64,000 bases of DNA from Saccharopolyspora erythraea NRRL 2338 (GCF_000062885.1 NC_009142.1:248001-312000), one strand, 5' to 3'. Shown: positions 24,048 through 31,671, numbered from the stretch's first letter. The notes: generated by a model from the sequence alone, not told the origin. Numbers and translations: made by a program.

Positions 24048-24542
24048 TCAGTGCTGCGGGCGGGAAGCCTCGGCGGAGCCGGGGAATGACAGGTCCTGGA
24101 AGAAGGAGTCGGACTCCTGCCGCCGCAGCGACCCGAGCTCCTCCAGGAACCGCTGGGTGTTCTCGGCGTTGGCGACCGGGTCGGCGCCGAGCCCGGCCTT
24201 CCACTGCCAGTGCGCGTCGGTCAGGGCGATCTCGGTGCGGCGCAGGAGGATCCACGACTGGTCCCAGCGGTAGAAGGCGCGCAGGCCCGCCGACACCGCG
24301 ACAGTGACACCGGCGATCGAGATGACCAGGTCCTGCCCGGGGAACTGCTGGGTCGTCAGGATCGGCAGCCCCGCGCCGACCGCGATCACCAGGATTCCGC
24401 TGAACCGGTAGAACCGCCGGTGCCAGCGGGCGCGCGAGTCGTAGAAGGCTCGCAGCCGCTGGGCGTAGATGTCGGCCGCCGCCTCCAGGCCGTGCTCGGA
24501 GACGTCGGGGAGCCGGTGGCGGAACGGCGGGCGGAACCTCAT
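24048..24542 (-). CDS. DUF4231 / SLATT-type two-helix membrane protein
   Basis: A 164-residue protein. An N-terminal soluble helix (AADIYAQRLRAFYDSRARWHRRFYRF) leads into two adjacent membrane helices (GILVIAVGAGLPILTT and LVISIAGVTVAVSAGLRAFY) and a C-terminal helical tail with the conserved WILLRRTEIAL. This is the layout of DUF4231, a member of the SLATT superfamily. Many SLATT proteins are predicted membrane effectors in nucleotide-triggered conflict systems, though not all. Its ATG overlaps the stop of the upstream GDPD gene (ATGA), so the two form a coupled pair. Confidence 0.72.
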   Translation of the reverse strand: MRFRPPFRHRLPDVSEHGLEAAADIYAQRLRAFYDSRARWHRRFYRFSGILVIAVGAGLPILTTQQFPGQDLVISIAGVTVAVSAGLRAFYRWDQSWILLRRTEIALTDAHWQWKAGLGADPVANAENTQRFLEELGSLRRQESDSFFQDLSFPGSAEASRPQH

Positions 24543-25294
24543 GGCCTCTGCTCCTCGCGATGCTCGTCCGGGGTGAAGCCCGCGTAGAAGTAGTTGTCGG
24601 CGACCTGCAACGCGCGTCCGGCCTCGGCCCGGGAATGCGCGGTGAACGCGATCAGCGGGCGGGTTCGCGTCCGCCACCGGTCGGCGAACCAGCACGGCAG
24701 CGCGGCCAGCTCGTAGCTGACGAAGTCGGGGCGGGTGAGCACGTTGGAGACCATCGACCGGCCGATCCACCGCAGCGGCGGCGCGGCCGACGGCAGGGAA
24801 CCGGAAGCCTGGCCGACGGGGTGGTCCGCGGTGAGTCGCCGAAGCCGGAGCACCGCGCGCGGGTCGAACGACTGCAACGCCACCGCGCCCCGGTATCCGC
24901 GAAGGCTCGCGGCCACGACGCGTTCCAGGTCGGTGCCGCCGTGCCCGCCCCACCTGCGCACGTCGACCAGGACCGGAACCTGGCCACCGGCGACTTCCAG
25001 CACGTCGTCGAGGGTGGGGACGGGCTCGCCGCCGCAACCGGTGCGCAGCCGCCGGATGCGCGCGTGCGTGCTCTCGGCGACGAGGACGTCCTCACCCGTC
25101 ACCCGGCGCAGGTTCGCGTCGTGCGCCACGACGGCGACGCCGTCGGCGGTGAGCTGCACGTCGAACTCGAACGGAGTGCCGAGCTCGACGGCGGCGCGGA
25201 ACGCCGCCAGGGAGTTCTCCGGCACGCCCGCGCTCTCGTCGTAGCGGCCCCGGTGGGCGATGGGCCGATCGTGCAGCCATCCCGCGTCGTTCAT
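24539..25294 (-). CDS. Glycerophosphodiester phosphodiesterase-family protein
   Basis: A 251-residue cytoplasmic GDPD-like TIM barrel. Motifs are IAHRGRYDESAGVPENSLAAF (His-Arg and PEN), FEFDVQLTADGVAVVAHD (Glu, Asp metal ligands and catalytic His), and PVLVDVRRW, where the family usually has an E-x-K; here V-D-V-R. This change may alter metal binding or substrate. A canonical role is hydrolysis of glycerophosphodiesters to glycerol-3-phosphate. Coupling to a SLATT-type membrane protein suggests a membrane-lipid-linked function. GGAG precedes the ATG. Confidence 0.75.
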   Translation of the reverse strand: MNDAGWLHDRPIAHRGRYDESAGVPENSLAAFRAAVELGTPFEFDVQLTADGVAVVAHDANLRRVTGEDVLVAESTHARIRRLRTGCGGEPVPTLDDVLEVAGGQVPVLVDVRRWGGHGGTDLERVVAASLRGYRGAVALQSFDPRAVLRLRRLTADHPVGQASGSLPSAAPPLRWIGRSMVSNVLTRPDFVSYELAALPCWFADRWRTRTRPLIAFTAHSRAEAGRALQVADNYFYAGFTPDEHREEQRP

Positions 25295-25541
25295 GGCGCT
25301 CCATCGCCGGGCGGTGGTCGCGAGGAGATCTCGCGCCGCGCGGCGGAGATCATGCTAGCGAGCCGCGTGCGATCTGTTTCACATTTCGCCGACCGCTCCC
25401 GGCGGTCCTGCGCGGCGTGCTCCGGCGGAGCGATCCGGGTCGTGCCACCGGGTGATCCCCGATGATCGGGGACCCAGCGCCGTCATCGCAGCTCACAGGC
25501 CATATCTCCTGGTCAGGAACCGCTCTGCTAGGCTTCCGCAC

Positions 25542-25627
25542 GGAGGATTGGCCGAGCGGCCTAAGGCGCACGATTGGAAATCGTGTTGGGTTAACAGCCC
25601 TCACGGGTTCGAATCCCGTATCCTCCG
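25542..25627 (+). tRNA. tRNA-Ser (anticodon GGA), integration target
   Basis: The acceptor GGAGGAT pairs with ATCCTCC, discriminator G at 25627. Variable arm is long and the anticodon loop TTGGAAA gives GGA at 25576-25578. The 3' part from 25573 is supplied by the integrated element, whose other end carries the displaced original 3' part at 37239. Confidence 0.97.
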
Positions 25628-25628
25628 C
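25573..25628. repeat. Attachment-site repeat, left (attL core)
   Basis: A 56-bp sequence from the anticodon loop to one base past the tRNA 3' end, repeated without mismatch at 37239-37294. The copies diverge on both sides (G versus A before; A versus C after). This is the crossover core of the integrative element. Confidence 0.95.
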
Positions 25629-25633
25629 AGGTC

Positions 25634-25670
25634 AGAGGCCCCGACCGCGAGTCCCGCGGTCGGGGCCTCT
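25634..25670 (+). terminator. Element-borne terminator of tRNA-Ser(GGA)
   Basis: A perfect 16-bp stem (25634-25649 with 25655-25670) with a 5-nt loop lies six bases inside the element. The native terminator was displaced to 37301-37332. Confidence 0.85.
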
Positions 25671-25677
25671 CGCGTGG

Positions 25678-25698
25678 GGTCTCAGTTTGGGTCTCAGT
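25678..25698. promoter_or_regulatory. Putative integrase arm sites, left end
   Basis: GGTCTCAGT occurs twice in tandem (11-12 bp period) 50 bp inside attL. The same tandem occurs at 37125-37146 near attR, and nowhere else noted. Arm-type integrase binding sites are the likely meaning. Confidence 0.65.
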
Positions 25699-25745
25699 AG
25701 GCTCGTTTGTCGGCTGCTCTGTTTACTGGATCGTGGGGAGGCCGT

Positions 25746-26408
25746 GTGGGCGCTGCCCAAGTTGTGTCGTTGATCGTTAGTGGTGTCGCCCTGGGTGGCG
25801 TGCTCGTCGCCCAATGCGTGCTGCTCTACGTAAGTCACTTGCGCGAGCGACGGGAGGACGCGCGGCGCGAGTTGGATCGTCAGGCTGAGCGGGAAGCCCG
25901 CGCCGCTGAGCGAGAGGCTGAACGGGAGGCTCGCGCCGCCGAGCGAGAGATCGAGAGAGAAACACGGCGGCTGGACCGCATACAGGCCGTATACGGTGAC
26001 TACATCTCTCACGCCCTGAAGCTCTCTGAACTCTGTACGGAGGCTCGGGACAGTCAACGCTACGCGCAGATCACGCAGTCCGACCTTGAGGCGCCCTTCG
26101 AGGGCTTCCGCAGAGTTTCCTACGAGCTGGCTATCTTGGTGACGCCCGAGGTCGCGCAGCGCATGAACGACGTCACCACCGTTGTTGCAGATCTCGCTGA
26201 AGCGGCCGAGGAGGCCCGTGCCGCGGTGAAGGCGGATGATTTGGACAGGCACAGCCGAGCACACACACGTTCCCTAGTAGCCCAAAGTCGGCTGCCGGAA
26301 GCCCTGATCCGTATGCGGACGGCACTTCGACGGCAGTTGGGCGTGGACATTGATGCGTCGGGCGCGGAGGGGCAGCGTCTCTCCGCGCCAGTTGGGGGCA
26401 GCAACTAG
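25746..26408 (+). CDS. Membrane-anchored coiled-coil protein of the element
   Basis: A 220-residue protein of unknown role. One N-terminal membrane helix (VVSLIVSGVALGGVLVAQCVLLYV) is followed by a strongly charged coiled coil. Within it the unit EREARAAEREAEREARAAERE is an internal duplication of EREARAAE. A second helical region follows (LSELCTEARDSQRYAQ...). GTG 25746 is chosen because GGGGAG lies 5 nt upstream. It is convergent with the integrase gene and the two ends overlap by 4 bp. Its place next to att suggests cargo or maintenance function. Confidence 0.65.
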   Translation: MGAAQVVSLIVSGVALGGVLVAQCVLLYVSHLRERREDARRELDRQAEREARAAEREAEREARAAEREIERETRRLDRIQAVYGDYISHALKLSELCTEARDSQRYAQITQSDLEAPFEGFRRVSYELAILVTPEVAQRMNDVTTVVADLAEAAEEARAAVKADDLDRHSRAHTRSLVAQSRLPEALIRMRTALRRQLGVDIDASGAEGQRLSAPVGGSN

Positions 26409-27724
26409 GCATCCAAATCCGGCCACACCAATCCGGCCACTTGATCAGCGATCGCAGTGACCAAGTCGTGGGGCACGTGCATGTACCGCTTCGCCATGGA
26501 CGCCTCCGACCACCCCATGATCTCCATGACCGCAGGAAGCGGGACTTTGAGCACGAGCAGCATGGTCGCGGCCGTGTGTCGGGCATCGTGCAGGCGAGCG
26601 TTGCGTACGTTTGCCAGGCGCAGCAGCGCTTTCCAGTTGTCGTAGTCGACGGTGGGGTGGACCGGCCGGCCCCACCGGTTGGCGAAGACCCAACCGTCCT
26701 CTTCCCACTCGTCGCGTGCCCGTTCGCGCTCGAACTGCTGGTGTGCGCGGTGGTCTTCGAGCGCTTCGATCACGGGCTGTGGGAGACCAACGGTGCGTCT
26801 TCCGGCGCGGGATTTCACGTCGGTCACGACCACGCCGCCGCCGTGACGTTGCGGACAATGCGCGCCGTAGCGATGGTCACACGGCTTTTCTTCCGGGCAG
26901 CCGTGCTTCCACACCTGTTGCTGAATCGCGCGACGAATGACGAGCGTCCCGCTTCCGCGGCGCTGGCCGCACCTCTGTGCATCCTGCTTTCGCCGACAAG
27001 GACTGCCTTTGTCGCAGCCGTGCTTCCACGCGATCGTGATGTCCGACCACTTGATTCCCAACGCTTCTCCTCGACGTAGGCCCAGCGTCAGCGCGATTAT
27101 GAACCGCGCGCCGTTTCGAACATTCGAAGCTGCATCGAGGATTCGCCGGGCCTCGTCGACCGTGAAAGGGACGATTTCCTCTTCGTCGAGTCGCGGCGCT
27201 TTCGCGACCTTTGCCGGGTTCTCCAAGAGGTGCCTACGACGAACCGCCTCGTTCAACGCGACCCGGATCGTTCGGTGCGCCAGGTGGGCGGTACCCGCCT
27301 TCAAACCGTTCTTTTGCATGCGGGCGTAAAGCCGTTCGAGGTGTTCCGGCTGTAGCTGGTCGATGCGGTGCTTTCCGACGCCGGGGATCAGGTGCCGGTA
27401 GACCGAAGCGCGGTACCCGACCATCGTGGTTTCCCTGACGGACGGTGCGGCGATGTGCTCCACCCAGTACTCAAGCCACTTCTTGACCGTCCAGGCGCGG
27501 CCTGGCTTGCGGACCTTGCCGGAGTCGCGCTCGTTCTCCAGCTCGCGCACCCGCCGCCGGCACTCGCCTTCGTCCTTGCGCTTGACGTGGCGTCGGTCGG
27601 GGCTGCCGTCGTCCTTGACGCCCATCGTGACGCGGCCGTGCCAGTAGCCGTCGGTCTCGCTGTAGTAGATGCTGCTGGATCCGTTCGGCGCGCGGGTGCC
27701 TTCTGGGCGGCGTTTGCGGGGCAT
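26405..27724 (-). CDS. int: Tyrosine site-specific integrase
   Basis: A 439-residue tyrosine recombinase. An N-terminal AP2-like arm-binding region (SSSIYYSETDGYWHGRVTMG) precedes a SAM-like core-binding domain (about 77-165). Catalytic residues are Arg217 (LGLRRGE), His379 and Arg382 (LHDARHT), Trp405 (MGWSEAS, at the second-His position) and nucleophile Tyr414 (KRYMHV). Between Arg217 and the His box is an insertion (about 233-298) with six Cys and several His, probably a zinc-stabilised loop. It lies beside attL and should catalyse integration at and excision from tRNA-Ser(GGA). Confidence 0.95.
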   Translation of the reverse strand: MPRKRRPEGTRAPNGSSSIYYSETDGYWHGRVTMGVKDDGSPDRRHVKRKDEGECRRRVRELENERDSGKVRKPGRAWTVKKWLEYWVEHIAAPSVRETTMVGYRASVYRHLIPGVGKHRIDQLQPEHLERLYARMQKNGLKAGTAHLAHRTIRVALNEAVRRRHLLENPAKVAKAPRLDEEEIVPFTVDEARRILDAASNVRNGARFIIALTLGLRRGEALGIKWSDITIAWKHGCDKGSPCRRKQDAQRCGQRRGSGTLVIRRAIQQQVWKHGCPEEKPCDHRYGAHCPQRHGGGVVVTDVKSRAGRRTVGLPQPVIEALEDHRAHQQFERERARDEWEEDGWVFANRWGRPVHPTVDYDNWKALLRLANVRNARLHDARHTAATMLLVLKVPLPAVMEIMGWSEASMAKRYMHVPHDLVTAIADQVAGLVWPDLDA

Positions 27725-27796
27725 GGGTGGTTCCTCTCGGTGGTCGGTTTCGTGGCTGGTTGTGGGCGTGCGGGGTCGCCGCGCGAGAGCGCGGTG

Positions 27797-28130
27797 GGGG
27801 TTAGACCCGGGGTTAGGTCGCCGGAGGCGAGTTAGATATCTAACTCGGGGGTGAGATCGCCTGCTTGTTGGTCTGACCTGCGGAGAGTTAGCCGAGTTAC
27901 GGGTTAGACCCGGGATTGGGAGCGGCCTTGGGGGCTCCCAATTCGGGGGTGAGCGAGGGTGCCGGGTGGCTAACTCGTCTAGTGCCTGGTCGGGGTCACG
28001 GGCGGGCCGTGTTCGGTGCTGTGGTGGGGCTCTGGCCGCTGGCCTGCTAGGTGCTAGCTCGCTGGTCGGCGGCGGTCCGGGCCGCTAGCGCTCCCGCTAG
28101 GTCTAGCGGGTGTGGGTGCTAGGTCTAGCG
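27797..28130. repeat. GTTAG- and CTAG-type short repeats with a 20-bp palindrome
   Basis: No gene is supported upstream of int here. GTTAG or its complement occurs about eight times between 27797 and 27975, including the perfect palindrome CGAGTTAGATATCTAACTCG (27827-27846) and two copies of GGGTTAGACCCGGG about 100 bp apart. From 28048 to 28130 the motif changes to CTAG, with CTAGGTCTAGCGG twice. CTAG is normally rare in such high-GC DNA. Candidate binding sites for Xis, Int or the element's regulators. Confidence 0.65.
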
Positions 28131-28136
28131 GTGCGG

Positions 28137-28302
28137 AATGAGCCGAGGTGCCTTGGTGGTGAGCGTGCCAGCGGGCCCCGACAGGCGCCCCGGGCGCCGA
28201 CCTCATTGGGCTCATTCGGCTCATTTCGGCAGGTCGCGGCGGGATGAGCGGGGGATGAGCGATCTCATTCGGTGGCGGGGTGCTCATTGCCGGGCTCATG
28301 GC
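28137..28302. repeat. ATGAGC/GCTCAT repeat cluster
   Basis: About nine copies of ATGAGC or its complement (two reduced to CTCATT) occur within 165 bp, in both orientations and partly inside the end of the small membrane protein gene. On the minus strand several copies give ATGA stop/start-like sites; a frame of 84 codons (28308-28054) starts here but is doubtful. Confidence 0.65.
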
Positions 28303-28591
28303 CGGCACCGGCGGTCTGAGGTATCCAGGCAGGCGGCGAGCGTCGGAGTCGGGGTGTGGGTACGGCGGTGCCCGCGCGGTCGAGGGCGAGCATGAGGCCG
28401 CGGAGTCCGGCCAGTGCGGCGAAGCCGCCGAGGGCGAGGGTGCGCACCATTCCGGAGGTCACCGCCAGGGCGGCGATGAGGATCACGGGCAGGACCGCGC
28501 GCCAGAGCACGACGGCGGCAGCTGCGGCGGTGAGCAGGGCGAGGGCGGCGAGCATGGCCAGCGCGCGGCCGGTGATGTCCAACGGGGTCAT
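28265..28591 (-). CDS. Small membrane protein, Spd-like
   Basis: A 108-residue protein with three closely spaced hydrophobic segments (ALAMLAALALLTAAAAAVVLW, AVLPVILIAALAV, LALGGFAALAGLRGLML) and a polar C-terminus. Size, hydrophobicity and position in the element resemble the spread (Spd) proteins of actinomycete plasmids and AICEs, which help transfer between mycelial compartments; homology was not shown. Its ATG overlaps the stop of the upstream frame (ATGA) and GGGAG precedes it. Confidence 0.6.
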   Translation of the reverse strand: MTPLDITGRALAMLAALALLTAAAAAVVLWRAVLPVILIAALAVTSGMVRTLALGGFAALAGLRGLMLALDRAGTAVPTPRLRRSPPAWIPQTAGAGHEPGNEHPATE

Positions 28592-29157
28592 CGCGGGTCT
28601 CCCGGTGTGGTTGAGGGCGGGCGGTTCGAGCGGGTGGGTGGACGGTGCGGGCCGCCCCGGCACAGCCGCGCAGGGGCGTCTCCGCGCGGGGTGTCCACCA
28701 GATCCACCCATCCACCTGGGCGGGGTTGTGGCTGGTGGCGGGTGGTGGAGTGAGTGGGTGGGCGCGTCGGTGGGAATCCACCCTGAATCGGCGCATCCAC
28801 CCCTGATCCACCGGGCATCCACTTGCCCACTGGGGACGCGTTCGCGCAGGTCGCGCCCAGTGGGCCGGGCAAGTGGATGGCCAGTGGATATTCACTGGCC
28901 CCTGCCGGGCTCACTGGCCCGTTCACTGGCCAACCTCGGTCCGGCAGCACGGGGTGAGGGGGGTAGCCGTCCCAGCCGTCCCAAGCGTCCCGGTGCTGGT
29001 CAGGCTGGGACGGCTTGCAGGAGTGGGACGGCTCGTGCCGTCCCAGGGCGTGTTGCCGTCCCGCGCTGACCTGCGGTGGGACGGCTGGGACGGCTGGGAC
29101 GGCACCCCCTCCCACCCTCGGAGTGGGCCGACTGGGCGACATGGCGGCGGTGGTCAT
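28588..29157 (-). CDS. Low-complexity Pro/Trp/Gly protein encoded by repeat DNA
   Basis: A 189-codon frame (MTTAAMSPSRPTPRVGGG...). It starts with an ATGA overlap on the stop of the excisionase-like gene and ends with an ATGA overlap on the small membrane protein, so translation is likely despite the odd composition. The product is Pro, Gly, Arg and Trp-rich with AVPAVPAVP and DAWDGWDGYP, and no recognised domain. Most of its DNA consists of three families of short repeats. It may be a true protein, or a coupling frame kept open through a cis-acting repeat region. Confidence 0.5.
   Translation of the reverse strand: MTTAAMSPSRPTPRVGGGAVPAVPAVPPQVSAGRQHALGRHEPSHSCKPSQPDQHRDAWDGWDGYPPHPVLPDRGWPVNGPVSPAGASEYPLAIHLPGPLGATCANASPVGKWMPGGSGVDAPIQGGFPPTRPPTHSTTRHQPQPRPGGWVDLVDTPRGDAPARLCRGGPHRPPTRSNRPPSTTPGDPR
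28702..29103. repeat. Three successive short-repeat arrays (ATCCAC, CACTGGCC, GGGACGGC)
   Basis: ATCCAC or GTGGAT occurs about eight times in 28702-28890. CACTGGCC or its complement occurs about four times in 28880-28932. GCCGTCCC or GGGACGGC occurs nine times in 28966-29103, three of them in tandem at the end. Each family is confined to its block. They look like iterons for DNA-binding proteins. Confidence 0.7.
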
Positions 29158-29570
29158 GCCGCGTTCCGGGCCAGGCGGTTGATGTAGGCGGTGAGCGCTT
29201 CGGCGGGGACGCGGCGGGCGTGGCCGATGCGCACCGAGTCGACGTCGCCGGACTTGATGAGCTTGAACATGGTGGTGCGGCCGACCGACAACCGGCGGGC
29301 GGCTTGCTCGACGGTCAGCAGCAGCCGGGTTGCGTCCCCGGCCTCCCGGGGGCGGGGGAGGGAAGCTGGCGTCGAGGTCGACAACCCCGGATTCCGGGGG
29401 TTTCGGGCGGTGTGTGCGGGGCGTTCCCTCGTTCCCTGTGGCGGGGTCTGCGCAGGTCGCGTCGAGGGAGTGGTGGAGGGAACGGGGTAGGGGAAATTCC
29501 CTGCCTCCCTGGCGGTTCCCTGCCGGGTCCCCTGCCTTGCGGCGGGGGTCGGGTGGTGGTCGGTGTGCAT
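29154..29570 (-). CDS. Excisionase-like HTH protein (first)
   Basis: A 138-residue protein. Its C-terminal 55 residues form a MerR/HTH_17-type winged helix (LLLTVEQAARRLSVGRTTMFKLIKSG, DSVRIGHARRVPAEALTAYI), typical of excisionases and plasmid regulators. The N-terminal 80 residues are Pro/Thr/Arg-rich and low complexity, and their DNA contains GTTCCCT repeats, so a shorter protein is possible. ATG 29570 follows GGGAG; the frame opens upstream to 29642, across the palindrome. It lies between the replication gene and the low-complexity frame. Confidence 0.7.
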   Translation of the reverse strand: MHTDHHPTPAARQGTRQGTAREAGNFPYPVPSTTPSTRPAQTPPQGTRERPAHTARNPRNPGLSTSTPASLPRPREAGDATRLLLTVEQAARRLSVGRTTMFKLIKSGDVDSVRIGHARRVPAEALTAYINRLARNAA

Positions 29571-29637
29571 GGCGGCTCCCGTGGGTACGAAGTTGACGAA
29601 ATTACGAACTTTGGCTCTGACCTGCGGTTTCGTGGGG

Positions 29638-29665
29638 AGCAAAGTTCGTAGCTACGAACTTTGCT
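29638..29665. promoter_or_regulatory. 28-bp perfect palindrome upstream of the excisionase-like gene
   Basis: AGCAAAGTTCGTAG (29638-29651) is followed directly by its reverse complement (29652-29665). Partial copies of the same half-site flank it: TTACGAACTTTGGCT near 29602 and TTCGTAAGTTCGTAGTGTTCG-like repeats in 29694-29716. A dimer-binding operator is likely; with no loop it is a poor terminator. Confidence 0.7.
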
Positions 29666-29666
29666 T

Positions 29667-31133
29667 TCAGGGTTTGTCCTGGTCAGGGGCATTGTTCGTA
29701 AGTTCGTAGTGTTCGTGCGCGATGACGATGTCGGTGGCGCGTCCTCCCTTCCGGCCCTCCGGGCGCCGCTGGGTCCTGGCGATCGTCTGGTCGGCGACGA
29801 GCCGTTCCAGCAGCGCGTCGATGCGGGGCTTCTTGGCGTTGCCCTGGAAGAAGTCCGAGGTGATCTCGGTGCGGGTGCGCCCCTGCGGCCCGGCCTCGCG
29901 GATGAACGCGGCGAGCTGGGCCAGCACCGGATCGGCCTTGCGGAACACCGCGCGGGCGGAGTCGACGGCGTAGCGGATGAACGCGGCGGCGGCGACCAGG
30001 TGCGGGGGCTGGATGGTGGCGGTGCCGTCGAGGGCGGCGTGGATGCCGGCCACCCGGAGGCAGTTGGGTGCGGCGCGGGAGAGGAACTGCTCGATCGGGC
30101 CGTCTTCGGTGCTGAAGCCGCCGAACTCGACGTAGAGCCGTCGCCACAGGTAGGCGGCCTCATCGCTGAAGCCGAGCTGTCCGAGGGTGGCGCCCTGGTC
30201 CAGGCGGGCGCGGAGGTCGACGGCCAGGCGCTCGATGAGCGCGGGGTCGGCGCCGGTGCCTGCTGGGAGGAACTGGGTTTGGGCGACGAAGACGGGGAGG
30301 AACCGGTTGTAGGTGCCTCCGGCCATGTCCGACGACGACAGCTTGGCCGTGAACTCGCCGGGGGTGATGTGGGTCAGGATGCCGACGTGGGCGTCGCGCA
30401 CGATGCGGGCGTTGACGCCGAGGGTGGACAGGTTGCCGCCTTCCCAGGCCGCGCGCAGCGTCGCCGAGAGGGTGTTGCCCTCGCGGCGCATCCGGGCCAT
30501 CACCGAGGCCCACTCCGGTTCGAAGGCCAGCAGCCGCCGATCTCCCGTCGGCAGCAGCGCCCGGGGCCGCGGCTTGCCCTTGCCGGGCTCGGTCCCGTCC
30601 CCCTCGTCTTCGTCGGCGAACGCCTGCGTCAGGCCCTCACCGGACGTGAGCCCGCTGTGAATGTTGGAGGCCACGAACCCGGCATCAGCGGCCAGCAGCA
30701 GGCGTTTGGCGGCCGACCAACCCGCGCCCTTGCGGCCGATGCCGGTCCGGCCGATCACCATCGGCCACACCAGCAGCGGGTGCCGGTCGTCACCGACCCG
30801 CAGGTGCGGGCGGGCACCGAGGTAAACCCCGGTCCCGGCCAGCAGGGAGGCCAGGATGTTGGTGGGGTCGGCCTCGCTGGTGGGCTGCACCTGGCGGACC
30901 AGGTCGCCGAGGAAGGTCTCGAACATCGCCTCATCACGGGCGGGGAGCTCGGCGCGGGCGTTGGCGATCTGAGCGAGCGCCTGGCGTTCGGTCTCCGGGT
31001 CCGGCGGCAACACCGGCCCCGTCCCCGTGCCGGGAGTCTCCGGGCTCGCTGTGGGCTGGTCGGAGTCGGAGACCAGGCGCAGCCGCCGAGGCTGGTCCGC
31101 TGGGGTGGCTGCGGGGGTGTCGGGCTTGCTCAT
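29667..31133 (-). CDS. DUF3987-like replication protein
   Basis: A 488-residue protein resembling the DUF3987/phage-plasmid replication ATPases found in actinomycete integrative elements. Residues 1-60 are Pro/Thr-rich. The core starts near 65; the segment MVIGRTGIGRKGAGWSAAKRL (126-146) sits where a Walker A loop is expected but lacks a clear GK[ST]. LLAFEPEWASVMARMRREGNTLSATLRAAWEGG and HVGILTHITPGEF follow, typical of the family. A C-terminal winged-helix-like section (RTRTEITSDFFQGNAKKPRIDALLERLV) ends it. It is the best candidate for the element's Rep. Confidence 0.7.
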   Translation of the reverse strand: MSKPDTPAATPADQPRRLRLVSDSDQPTASPETPGTGTGPVLPPDPETERQALAQIANARAELPARDEAMFETFLGDLVRQVQPTSEADPTNILASLLAGTGVYLGARPHLRVGDDRHPLLVWPMVIGRTGIGRKGAGWSAAKRLLLAADAGFVASNIHSGLTSGEGLTQAFADEDEGDGTEPGKGKPRPRALLPTGDRRLLAFEPEWASVMARMRREGNTLSATLRAAWEGGNLSTLGVNARIVRDAHVGILTHITPGEFTAKLSSSDMAGGTYNRFLPVFVAQTQFLPAGTGADPALIERLAVDLRARLDQGATLGQLGFSDEAAYLWRRLYVEFGGFSTEDGPIEQFLSRAAPNCLRVAGIHAALDGTATIQPPHLVAAAAFIRYAVDSARAVFRKADPVLAQLAAFIREAGPQGRTRTEITSDFFQGNAKKPRIDALLERLVADQTIARTQRRPEGRKGGRATDIVIAHEHYELTNNAPDQDKP

Positions 31134-31477
31134 GGGCTACCGCTCCGATGGGTCGTAGTGCTGTTCAGAGGGGTTGGGAACCCGGGGGCGGACCCGGGTT
31201 CACGGCTTCTCGGGTGGGTTCTCGCTGGCGTTCTCGGTGATCTTGGTGAGGTTCTTCCCATGCAGGTGAGAAGCGGTGAAGAACCCGGAGGAATCGACCT
31301 CGATTCGTGCAGGCCAACCGGGTGGATCGAGGCCGATCGAGTCCAGGTCGATCGACCCCCGATCCCCGCTCGGTTGGGATCGGAGCCAGGCCCCGGGCGG
31401 CTACTGGCGGTGACGCTGCGGTCGTGGTCGGGTCGGGTTCACTGAGGCTGGAACAGTGGGGGCGGGAATCGGGGTTT
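31134..31477. other. Leader region of the replication gene
   Basis: About 340 bp upstream of the replication gene with no supported gene. It contains several GATCGA-type short palindromes near 31290-31375 (GGTGGATCGAGGCCGATCGAG area). The promoter of the replication gene is expected here. Confidence 0.4.
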
Positions 31478-31671
31478 TAAACCCGCAAACCCGCAAAAGG
31501 GGCTTCGAGCTGGTGTTTTGCGGTGCGGGTTTGGTGCGGGTTTGCGGGTTTGGGCGGCTGGGTTTGGCGGGTTTGCGGGTTTGGCGGGAAGCTCGGCGGG
31601 TTTGGTTCCCCCTCCTGTCCCGGCCTCTTTTTGCTGGTCGTGGGGCTGGTTGCGGGGTTTGCGGGTTTGCT
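31478..31671. repeat. GCGGGTTTG iteron array, candidate replication origin
   Basis: GGGTTTG occurs nine times in direct orientation, mostly as TTTGCGGGTTTG, with two inverted AAACCCGC copies at the left edge (31479-31494). The array lies about 340 bp upstream of the DUF3987-like gene and no gene is supported in it. Direct iterons next to a replication gene suggest an origin for the excised circle. Confidence 0.7.

Noticed and set aside
28054-28308. 84-codon minus-strand frame beginning MPAMSPAMSTPPP, downstream of the small membrane protein
   Set aside because: It is made of the ATGAGC and CTAG repeats and has no ribosome-binding site. The repeat unit itself creates Met-Ser codons, so the frame may be accidental.
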